Of a stretch of DNA of 64,000 nucleotides, positions 57,181 through 64,000 are shown piece after piece (position 1 is the stretch's first letter; each line of letters begins with the position of its first letter). The notes under the pieces were generated by a model that saw nothing but the letters and a program-made list of their open reading frames with translations, was not told the DNA's origin and searched no databases. Source of the stretch: Streptococcus himalayensis (lineage in GTDB: Bacteria; Bacillota; Bacilli; Lactobacillales; Streptococcaceae). Both the position numbers and the translations under genes were made by a program. The DNA lies in NCBI RefSeq assembly GCF_001708305.1, contig NZ_CP016953.1, positions 75,001 through 139,000 on the forward strand. Reading direction: 5' to 3'.

Positions 57181-58167
57181 TTAATTTGCCACTACTTCAT
57201 CAAGCGTTTCACCAATTACAGCCAAACGTTCGATTACTTCTTCGCGTGTCAATTGATGTTCTGCTACATAGCGATTGCGTGGGTGAACACGGCATTCGTG
57301 TGAGCAACCACGGAGGTATTTGTGCTCATTTTCTTCTGAGGTCAAGATACGAAGGTTACAGAATGGATTGCCACAGTTGACATAACGCTCGCATGGTGTT
57401 CCATCAAACCAGTCTTTTCCAACCACAACAGGGTCTACATGGTTGACATCGACAGCAATACGCTCGTCAAAGACATACATTTTACCATCCCAAAGTTCCC
57501 CGCGAACTTCTGGATCTTTTCCATAAGTGGCAATTCCACCGTGCAACTGACCAACATCTTTGTAGCCTTCACGCACCATCCAACCAGAGAATTTCTCACA
57601 GCGGACACCACCTGTACAGTAAACAACCACTCGTTTGTCCATGAATTTTTCCTTGTTATCACGGACCCATTGTGGCAACTCGCGGAAATTGCGGATGTCT
57701 GGGCGAATGGCACCACGGAAGTGACCGAGGTCATATTCGTAGTCGTTACGTGTATCAAGAACTACCGTATCTTCATCCAAGAGAGCTTCTTTGAACTCTT
57801 TTGGTGATAGGTAGGCACCTGTTGTTTCAAGCGGGTTGATGTCATTATCAAAATCATTGTCTTCTAAGCCCAAGTGAACGATTTCTTTCTTGTAACGTAC
57901 AAACATTTTTTTGAAGGCTTGCTCTTCTTCTTCATCAATCTTGAACCAAAGGTCTTCCATACCAGGAAGTGAGTGAACATAGTCCATGTATTTTTGAGTT
58001 GTTTCATAATCACCCGAAACGGTTCCATTGATTCCTTCGTCCGCTACAAGGATGCGACCTTTTAAGCCGATTGATTTACAAAATGCTAAGTGTTCCGCCG
58101 CAAATTCTTGCGCATTTTCAATCGGAACGTATTTGTAATACAGTAAGACACGAATATCTTTTGCCAT
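57181..58167 (-). CDS. trhO: tRNA uridine-34 hydroxylase TrhO (rhodanese family)
   Basis: A 328-aa YceA-type protein. N-terminal acylphosphatase-like domain ([20 protein letters not shown]), a central rhodanese domain with the catalytic Cys in [19 protein letters not shown], and a C-terminal cysteine-rich segment ([25 protein letters not shown]). It makes 5-hydroxyuridine at the tRNA wobble base using oxygen. The ATG at 58167 replaces an upstream start that lacks a ribosome site. Confidence 0.93.
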   Translation of the reverse strand: MAKDIRVLLYYKYVPIENAQEFAAEHLAFCKSIGLKGRILVADEGINGTVSGDYETTQKYMDYVHSLPGMEDLWFKIDEEEEQAFKKMFVRYKKEIVHLGLEDNDFDNDINPLETTGAYLSPKEFKEALLDEDTVVLDTRNDYEYDLGHFRGAIRPDIRNFRELPQWVRDNKEKFMDKRVVVYCTGGVRCEKFSGWMVREGYKDVGQLHGGIATYGKDPEVRGELWDGKMYVFDERIAVDVNHVDPVVVGKDWFDGTPCERYVNCGNPFCNLRILTSEENEHKYLRGCSHECRVHPRNRYVAEHQLTREEVIERLAVIGETLDEVVAN

Positions 58168-58330
58168 AAGATTTCTTCTCTCTTTTCTTTCTAAAAATTG
58201 TCTGAATTTGTAATTCATCCATTCTATTATACTTCCCAGATGGGATGGAAAGCAATTTATTTGACCGAAAGTTTATGGCTGCATAAAATAGCTATCTCTG
58301 CTTTCCAAAAAATCTGTTCAAACTGTATAA

Positions 58331-58361
58331 GAAAAAGGCTGCGAGCTTTCGTCCCAGCCTT
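58331..58361 (-). terminator. Terminator after the UPF0397 gene
   Basis: Minus strand: AAAAGGCTGGGAC and GCAGCCTTTTTC arms with a short loop, just beyond the stop codon. Confidence 0.75.
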
Positions 58362-58378
58362 TTGAACCGCATGGTTGA

Positions 58379-58927
58379 CTAGTCTTCTTTCGAAAGACTA
58401 CCTTGTTTACTTTGGCGTTTTGTGTAAGCTAAAATGAGGAAGGTTCCTGCAATTCCCACAGTCAAGCCATTCACAATAGTCGAAACAACTCCTTGTGCAA
58501 ATACCTTTGTCGCTGCCTCTCCCAAAAAGAGAATGTCTCCTAATGAAGCAACCACAATCCAAACAAAGGCATTAGAAAGAATTTGAATCACATTAAAGCG
58601 AGTGATGTCTTTAGTCTCAAAAATCCCTTTTTCAACTTGGAAGCGCGAACGAAATAGTCCAATAATTGCCCCAAATAGGCCACTAGCAATCACCCAAGTC
58701 CACCAAGGATTTCCAAATTGGAGGGCATCTTTGACTGCATGGCCAATAAAACCAACAAGAAAGCCGACAACAGGGCCAAAAATGACCGCAAAGAGGGCTT
58801 GTACAGCATATTGTAGCTGAACGCTAGTATTCGGCACTGGTGTTGGAATGCTAATCAAGCCAATCACAACAAACAAAGCTGCTCCAATTCCTACTGCAAC
58901 CACATTTTTAATCGAATTATTTTTCAT
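58379..58927 (-). CDS. ECF transporter S component, UPF0397 family
   Basis: A 182-aa membrane protein with about six helices. Segments [40 protein letters not shown] and [20 protein letters not shown] identify the UPF0397 substrate-binding family. The ligand is not established. It lies 18 bp after the SAM hydrolase gene, so a ligand related to SAM breakdown (adenosine or methionine-like) is a reasonable guess, not a demonstrated one. The second ATG has the better ribosome spacing. Confidence 0.88.
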   Translation of the reverse strand: MKNNSIKNVVAVGIGAALFVVIGLISIPTPVPNTSVQLQYAVQALFAVIFGPVVGFLVGFIGHAVKDALQFGNPWWTWVIASGLFGAIIGLFRSRFQVEKGIFETKDITRFNVIQILSNAFVWIVVASLGDILFLGEAATKVFAQGVVSTIVNGLTVGIAGTFLILAYTKRQSKQGSLSKED

Positions 58928-58944
58928 ATTCATCTCCCTTATTC

Positions 58945-59793
58945 TTAATTTTCAATCCGTTTAATCTCGATATGCCAGTTTTGACCGACACCGACGTTAT
59001 AAGCCTTGGCAAAAGATCCTTGGTTAATCGCTAGACCAACTCGATAGAGCGAATTGATGTAAAGAATGGGTTGCCCAATCCGCACATCCGCAAAGGATTT
59101 GCCATACGTGACTTGATTTTGATAGACAAGCATATCATTGTTGTAAATCGTCACTTCAAAACGATCTTCAAAAGCTGGCTCTAAATGGTTAAACTCTTCA
59201 CGCGTAATCGATGTCCAAAGTGACCCAAATCGCACATCCAAGATATCAATGGCTCCACTGACAAAGTTGTCCCCAAGCGTCGTTTCAACCACAGGGATTT
59301 CCACAATATCCTCTACCTTTAACTCCGGCCCGACTTCTTCAAAGCTGATATGACCGCTGGCTAGCTTGGCACCTGTATAGGCATAGACATCACGTCCATG
59401 GAAGGTATAGGAATGCTCTGTATTTTTTCGACGATTTTCAACTTCAGAAATCTCCCGAATAGCAACAATTCCGACATGCTTTTTGATAAAGGAAAGAGTT
59501 CCATTATCGGGGGTTACAATATAGTGATTTTGAGCCGTTTTTGCGACTACACTCTTACGCTTGGAGCCGACACCTGGATCCACCACTGATACAAACGTGG
59601 TCCCTGCTGGCCAGTAATTCACCGTTTGAAACAGTCGATAAGACCCTTCAAATATATTGTAGGGAGTAATATCATGAGTCAAATGGTGAATTTTCAGGGT
59701 CGGAGACTCCTCTAAAGCTACCCCAATCATAGCAGATACCGCACCATCGACCAAACCAAAGTCTGACTGTAAAACCAATACATTATTTTGCAT
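58945..59793 (-). CDS. SAM hydroxide adenosyltransferase (DUF62 family)
   Basis: A 282-aa enzyme converting S-adenosylmethionine and water to adenosine and methionine; it belongs to the fluorinase/chlorinase superfamily. Motifs: [78 protein letters not shown]. It starts at the ATG at 59793 with AGGAGG; an extended -10 (TGATATACT) lies at 59816-59821. First gene of the pair with the UPF0397 S component. Confidence 0.9.
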   Translation of the reverse strand: MQNNVLVLQSDFGLVDGAVSAMIGVALEESPTLKIHHLTHDITPYNIFEGSYRLFQTVNYWPAGTTFVSVVDPGVGSKRKSVVAKTAQNHYIVTPDNGTLSFIKKHVGIVAIREISEVENRRKNTEHSYTFHGRDVYAYTGAKLASGHISFEEVGPELKVEDIVEIPVVETTLGDNFVSGAIDILDVRFGSLWTSITREEFNHLEPAFEDRFEVTIYNNDMLVYQNQVTYGKSFADVRIGQPILYINSLYRVGLAINQGSFAKAYNVGVGQNWHIEIKRIEN

Positions 59794-60107
59794 ATATTTT
59801 CCTCCTAATATCCCTAGTATATCACAAGTTGCTTCCTTGAGGCATATAGATTCTTTATCATCTTGATAGGTTTTCTCTATCAAAGAACATCAGTACAGCA
59901 AGCCTTATGCGACCCATTTTTATAGAATGATACGCCCCTATGTTTAATCCTCGGCCGTATGCTTTTCTGACGCTCATTCACAACTAAGCCAGCCTTGCAA
60001 AGACAGGCAATGATTGATGCGGCATACCCCAACTTCTTGAGGAACCTTGCTCAAGTTCTCCTTCTTAGAAGGAAAGTGGCAGCCAATCAATCCCTGCTTA
60101 AAAGTTC
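59794..60107. other. Intergenic region upstream of the SAM hydrolase gene
   Basis: It contains the promoter region of the SAM hydrolase gene. I recognise no riboswitch (no SAM or preQ1 signature) and no further gene. Some inverted repeats occur near 60040-60080 (GAGGAACCTTGCTCAAGTTC). Confidence 0.4.
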
Positions 60108-61484
60108 CTATTCTTCGTAACTTGCAATCAAGGCCTCAATCAGCTCGATATGGGTATAGTAATCCGCAATGGTCACATTTTCATCGCCCCCATGGTCACG
60201 GCTATTAGCATTTCCAAGACCAAAGGCAGCCATTGGTACTTCCAAGGCCTCATAGACCGTGTGCATCGGTCCTGTTCCAATCGTAGTTGGCAAGAGGCTA
60301 ATGCCTTTTTCATAAAATTGCTCTGCCAATTGAACAACATTTACAATCGAAGGGGCACTCATATCACTACGATAGCTCTTCTCTCCCAAGGTATAAACCA
60401 CCTCGACATGTTCAAAGCCATTTTTCACCAATTGAGCTTGGATTTGCTCGAGGACCTTATGAGGTTCTAAGCCAGGAACTAAACGAACCTCCATCTTGGC
60501 ACTGGCTTCAGCAGGTAAAATCGTCTTAACCCCTTGTCCTTGATAGCCAGAAGAAATCCCTTCTATATTGATGGATGGTTCAAAAAAGAGACGGCGAAGC
60601 AAAGCTTGTCTTTCCTCTTTTAGCACAGGTAGCTCTAAGCCATAAATTGCCTTGAATTCCTCAGCTGTTCGGCTTGCGTATCGCTCGACTAACTCCAACT
60701 CCCGAGCATTCGGTGGAATAATTTTCTCATACAAGCCTTCGACTAATATGCGTCCATCTGGACTGCGTAAGCTAGTAAGTGCGTTGATAAGATACCAAGC
60801 GGCAGAATCAATCACACCCCCATAGCTAGAATGAATATCGACATCTGCACTTTTTACACGCACATCAAAGGTCACAATCCCTTTATTGCCACCAGAAATT
60901 TCCAGCTGACCTTTGGGATTTTTCGTCCCCTGCTCCCAGACTAATAAATCTGCTCCCCGTAAGCTTTTCTTATGTTTGTTTAGATAGTTGTCTAAGTCTG
61001 TTGAAGCTGATTCTTCTGCCCCTTCCATGATAAAGGTCACATGGACAGGAAGTTCTTTTTTTGCTGCCAGATATTTCTGAACAGCTGTCAGACGTGCTGT
61101 AATATGCCCCTTATCATCATCAACACCACGCCCCACCATTAGACCATCGCGAATTGATAAATGAAATGGATCTGCTGTCCATACCTGATCCCCATCTGCT
61201 GGCACCGTGTCATAATGCTGGTAAAAAATGACGGTCTTAGCAGCTGGATTTGAACTCCGAAATCTGGCAATGACAAAGGGAGCTGTATAGGATTCGTCTA
61301 CCTCAACCTCCGCTCCTGCTTGCCGAAAGATCTCTCCCAAGTACCGAGCAGTCTCCTTTAGTCCAATCTGCTGGGCAAAGATAGATTTCTTTGCAATCAA
61401 GGTCCGCAAAATATCCAGATAAGTCTGGGTTATCTCATCTGCTTCAAACTTGGCTATCTGCTCTTCTTCTGTCGCAAAATGCAT
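60108..61484 (-). CDS. M20 family metallopeptidase
   Basis: A 458-aa di-zinc peptidase. Metal-ligand motifs: FYQHYDTVPAD (His-x-Asp), VGRGVDDDKGHITARLTAV (bridging Asp), MEGAEESASTDLD (Glu-Glu) and a C-terminal His in SRDHGGDENVTIADYYTHIE. A lid/dimerisation domain occupies ~190-350. Members cleave dipeptides or acylated amino acids; the substrate is unknown. In pneumococcus a close relative lies in a methionine-uptake operon; here it follows two amino-acid-binding lipoproteins. Confidence 0.9.
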   Translation of the reverse strand: MHFATEEEQIAKFEADEITQTYLDILRTLIAKKSIFAQQIGLKETARYLGEIFRQAGAEVEVDESYTAPFVIARFRSSNPAAKTVIFYQHYDTVPADGDQVWTADPFHLSIRDGLMVGRGVDDDKGHITARLTAVQKYLAAKKELPVHVTFIMEGAEESASTDLDNYLNKHKKSLRGADLLVWEQGTKNPKGQLEISGGNKGIVTFDVRVKSADVDIHSSYGGVIDSAAWYLINALTSLRSPDGRILVEGLYEKIIPPNARELELVERYASRTAEEFKAIYGLELPVLKEERQALLRRLFFEPSINIEGISSGYQGQGVKTILPAEASAKMEVRLVPGLEPHKVLEQIQAQLVKNGFEHVEVVYTLGEKSYRSDMSAPSIVNVVQLAEQFYEKGISLLPTTIGTGPMHTVYEALEVPMAAFGLGNANSRDHGGDENVTIADYYTHIELIEALIASYEE

Positions 61485-61590
61485 ACAATCTCCTTCTTAA
61501 CTCACAATCTACCTATCCAGTTTCTCACAAATTTCACCAACTGGCAAGTTCTTATTTTGTATCATGTGTTATAAATCCTAGCTATACCAT

Positions 61591-61635
61591 CAAAAATAGG
61601 ATGATTAGGTCTTAAAAACCTAGCCATCCTATTTT
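61591..61635. terminator. Terminator between the first binding protein gene and the M20 gene
   Basis: AAAATAGGATG and CATCCTATTTTTTT arms, right after the stop of the binding-protein gene. Confidence 0.8.
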
Positions 61636-61636
61636 T

Positions 61637-62464
61637 TTATTTCACATCAGCTTCTGCTGGTAAATAATTCCCACCGAAGAACTCTTGCGATAGTTTTTCA
61701 AGTGTGCCGTCTTGGTACAATTCTTTGATACGCTTGTCCACAAATGATTTCAACTCATCTTGACCTTTAGCAAGAAGAGGGTACACATAAGGCTGCTGAT
61801 CACTTGGTAGTTCAATCACTTTCAAATTATTCAAGTTTTGATTTTTAATAACCGTTTCTACACCGACTTTATCGAAAATCTTGTAATCAAACTTGCCATC
61901 ACTCAAGCGTCCCATGATTTGTTGGAAATCAGCCTTGGTATAGTTGAGCACCGTTGGATTATCAGCATGCTCTTCATTGTATTTCTCTAATTGGCCAGCA
62001 GTCGTTGTTCCTTGAACCACCTCTGTTGATTTGCCACCGATGTCATCAAGAGACTTGATGGTGCTGTCATCCTTGTTCACGACCAATACATTAGGGTTTT
62101 TCGCTGTTGGAGCAGCATAGAGATATTTCCCAGCACGCTCTTCTGTATAGCTGATATTGTTCACCGCCATGTGGTAACGATCGCTGTCCAGTCCTGCAAA
62201 AATACCAGACCACTCTGTTGTTTCAAATTTGACTTCGTATTTGTCTGAATCCTTGAAAATTGCACGAACGAGTTCAATCTCATATCCAGTCAATTTACCA
62301 TCTTCTTCATAGTTAAAGGGTTTTGGTGAAGCGTTGGTTGCGACCACAATTTCCTTTTTCCCAGAAGTAGCATTGTCAGCAGCTTTTTCATTTGAGCAAG
62401 CTACCAAAGTCGCTCCTGCAAGAACTCCTGCGATAACTGCTGTATATTTTAGAATTTTTTTCAT
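61637..62464 (-). CDS. Amino acid ABC transporter substrate-binding lipoprotein 1
   Basis: A 275-aa family-3 solute-binding protein. The signal peptide ends in the lipobox LVAC ([20 protein letters not shown]), then the mature part with [20 protein letters not shown] and [13 protein letters not shown]. It resembles cystine/glutathione-type (GshT/TcyA) binding proteins, but the ligand is not proven. No permease or ATPase for it is in the window. The ATG at 62464 has a GGAGGA site further upstream. Confidence 0.88.
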   Translation of the reverse strand: MKKILKYTAVIAGVLAGATLVACSNEKAADNATSGKKEIVVATNASPKPFNYEEDGKLTGYEIELVRAIFKDSDKYEVKFETTEWSGIFAGLDSDRYHMAVNNISYTEERAGKYLYAAPTAKNPNVLVVNKDDSTIKSLDDIGGKSTEVVQGTTTAGQLEKYNEEHADNPTVLNYTKADFQQIMGRLSDGKFDYKIFDKVGVETVIKNQNLNNLKVIELPSDQQPYVYPLLAKGQDELKSFVDKRIKELYQDGTLEKLSQEFFGGNYLPAEADVK

Positions 62465-62573
62465 CTTTTCTATATTCCTCCATCTAAAATCTATTCTTAT
62501 CATACCAAATCTTTTCTTTTTTGCCTAGTAGAGAGTTTTTATAGCCGCAATAGGTTTTCTCTATCTATCATTT

Positions 62574-63362
62574 TTATTTCTCTTTCACAAGGTAATCGCC
62601 CTTTAGATAAGTTTGGCTCAAGCGTTCCAATGTCCCATCTTCTAATAATTCTTTCAAGGCTTGATTAAACTCCTTTTGAAAACCCTCTTCTCCCTTGGCA
62701 AAAATCAAGTAATTATTGGGATTGCTATCTCCCTCTAATTCTACAAGATGAAACGAATACCCTCGTTCTTGAATGAGGCTTTGAACTGTTACCTTATCAA
62801 AGATGAGAAAGTCCATCTCTTTATTGTCCAAATCAAGAAGACGTTTGCCAATATCTTCACCCGAATAGTCTAATACCGCAGGATTTTCACGATGTCCCTT
62901 GTTCCAATCCTCTATCAGCTGAGCGGTCGATGTCCCTGTATCATCCTCTGTCTTTCGTCCGCCAATCTCACTTAAAGAAGAAATAGGCTGATCACTTCGA
63001 CTGACCAAAACCAAGGGATTTTGAGCAATAGGGAGCGAATACAAATATTTTTTTGCCCGTTCTTTCGTATAACTCAAATTATTGGCTGCAATCTGATAAC
63101 GCCCTGCGTCTAAACCAGCAAAAATGCTCTCCCAATTGGTCCGTTGGTAAGAAAAATGAACCTTGTCCAATTTTTTATCCACAGCCTTTAAGACCTCAAT
63201 ATCATATCCTGTCAACTCTCCCTTATCCTCATACGAAAAGGGTTTGACATCTCCAGCCGTCGCAACGACCAATTCCCTATCTTCTCGTTCATTTGACGCT
63301 GGCTGACAAGCACTGAGCAAGATAGCCATTATTGCAACTAGACCTAACATGTATTTTTTCAT
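62574..63362 (-). CDS. Amino acid ABC transporter substrate-binding lipoprotein 2
   Basis: A 262-aa paralogue of the downstream protein: lipobox LSAC (KKYMLGLVAIMAILLSACQP), then VATAGDVKPFSYEDKGELTG and YDIEVLKAVDKKL. The two proteins align along their length (FAGLDAGRYQIAANNLSYTK against [20 protein letters not shown]), so they arose by duplication. About 110 bp separate them. Confidence 0.88.
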   Translation of the reverse strand: MKKYMLGLVAIMAILLSACQPASNEREDRELVVATAGDVKPFSYEDKGELTGYDIEVLKAVDKKLDKVHFSYQRTNWESIFAGLDAGRYQIAANNLSYTKERAKKYLYSLPIAQNPLVLVSRSDQPISSLSEIGGRKTEDDTGTSTAQLIEDWNKGHRENPAVLDYSGEDIGKRLLDLDNKEMDFLIFDKVTVQSLIQERGYSFHLVELEGDSNPNNYLIFAKGEEGFQKEFNQALKELLEDGTLERLSQTYLKGDYLVKEK

Positions 63363-63462
63363 AAATTTTTCCTCCTCTATCCAGCATAGCAAATAAATCT
63401 CGGCTTGACCAATATATTTTTTGTATCCTTGTGATAAAAAATACCTATACGAAGATTTATGC

Positions 63463-63468
63463 TATAAT
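63463..63468 (+). promoter_or_regulatory. Promoter -10 of the nucleotidyltransferase-like gene
   Basis: TGCTATAAT, an extended -10 with the hexamer at 63463-63468. The start site would fall near the ribosome site AAGGAGG (63474-63480), giving a very short leader. Confidence 0.55.
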
Positions 63469-63486
63469 AACCTAAGGAGGTTTCCT

Positions 63487-64000
63487 ATGACTACTATTCA
63501 AACTTGTTTAAAGCAATTACAAACGACTATTCCACCTATTTTGGGAGATAACATTCTAGGAATTTATATCCACGGTTCCTATGCTCTGGATGATTTTTAT
63601 CCAAATAGTAGCGATTTAGATTACCTCATCCTTGTGAAAGAACCCCTAAACCTCTCTGAAAAACTAGCACTCATGCAAGAGACTATGAACGAGCTTTGGC
63701 CCCTAGCACCTGCTAAAAAGTTAGAATTTCATGTATTGCTACAAGAGAATTTACAGAATTGGGAAAGGGCTCATCATTTTGATTTCCATTTTTCTCCCTA
63801 TCATCTCAATGCTTACTTGAAAAATCCTCGTGCATTTTGTACAAATATGAACGGAGTAGACCAAGATTTATGGACACATATCACAGTCGCTAAAACCTGC
63901 GGTATCACCTTATTTGGAATAGATAAAGAGCTTGTATTACCAGACATTCCACCAAAAATCTATCTGCAAAGTATCTTGACGGACATTGAAACGGCAGAAA
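63487..64000 (+). CDS. Aminoglycoside-nucleotidyltransferase-like protein, 5' part
   Basis: The ATG 6 nt after AAGGAGG opens a frame that runs off the right end of the window (171 codons visible). GIYIHGSYALDDFYPNSSDL followed by DYLILV is the nucleotidyltransferase motif (GS-x10-DxD) of the ANT/AadA type, and the later LEFHVLLQENLQNW fits the same group. Such proteins adenylylate aminoglycosides in resistant strains, but chromosomal relatives often have unknown substrates, so resistance should not be assumed. Confidence 0.75.
   Translation, partial: MTTIQTCLKQLQTTIPPILGDNILGIYIHGSYALDDFYPNSSDLDYLILVKEPLNLSEKLALMQETMNELWPLAPAKKLEFHVLLQENLQNWERAHHFDFHFSPYHLNAYLKNPRAFCTNMNGVDQDLWTHITVAKTCGITLFGIDKELVLPDIPPKIYLQSILTDIETAE

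Noticed and set aside
59794..60107. SAM riboswitch before the SAM hydrolase gene
   Set aside because: No S-box, SAM-II or S-MK box signature could be recognised.
63487..64000. Acquired aminoglycoside resistance gene
   Set aside because: Only the fold motif is visible, the gene is cut by the window edge, and no mobile context is present; resistance cannot be claimed.

Overview
The window is chromosomal DNA of a Streptococcus. Evidence: rRNA sequence with a tRNA-Ala(TGC) spacer, a comX competence sigma factor beside the rRNA operon, a YSIRK/LPXTG surface protein built from SSURE repeats beside its two-component system, a CodY box at codY, and streptococcal gene orders (rdgB-yfcE-CBS-xerD-like-scpA-scpB-rluB-yidD; lysA/acyP/yidC; codY-pncA). 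I did not fix the species.

Layout. 1-3030: 5' part of 23S, tRNA-Ala, 16S and the rrn promoter, all on the minus strand. 3.1-4.5 kb: comX, a 46-residue ORF, an IS66 remnant and, on the plus strand at 4397-4488, an RNA that reads as a type II-A tracrRNA although no cas gene or CRISPR array lies in the window. 5-11 kb: a tightly overlapping minus-strand housekeeping operon (rdgB to yidD) preceded by murI. 11-16.3 kb: yneF, lysA, a BI-1 protein, an HD protein, a leaderless rRNA/tRNA methyltransferase, acyP and yidC. 16.3-19.2 kb: two ISL3 elements, each with its own 8-bp target duplication, both inside the yidC terminator. 20.4-22.5 kb: a 2.1-kb inverted composite (IS66 left end - broken IS630 - IS66 left end) flanked by an 8-bp duplication. 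22.8-30 kb: gatCAB, pncA, codY, an aminotransferase and a universal stress protein. 30.2-31.7 kb: IS30, an IS630 remnant and a repeat. 31.7-38.5 kb: a HAD-MazG fusion, asparaginase, uppP, a DUF896 protein and glyQS. 38.5-40.2 kb: a gene-poor stretch holding a displaced glycine T-box, two copies of a structured 153-bp unit, RUP-like elements and a fragment of a radical-SAM/SPASM enzyme. 40.3-44.5 kb: nagA, a class I amidotransferase and a Na/Pi symporter. 44.7-50.8 kb: a PavB-like adhesin and its TCS08-like regulator/kinase. 50.9-54.4 kb: htpX, lemA, a broken nucleotidyltransferase-like gene, peptidase E and rsmG. 54.4-59.8 kb: an ECF transporter (EcfT, fused EcfAA', UPF0397 S component) with a SAM hydrolase and trhO. 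60-63.4 kb: M20 peptidase and two amino-acid-binding lipoproteins. The window ends inside an aminoglycoside-nucleotidyltransferase-like gene.

Most genes are ordinary core genes for translation, chromosome segregation, cell-wall precursors and nutrient sensing. The unusual material is concentrated in the intergenic scars: the orphan tracrRNA, the inverted IS composite, the terminator-targeted ISL3 pair, the RUP-like repeats whose ends match the resident IS630, and the rebuilt leader region of glyQS.
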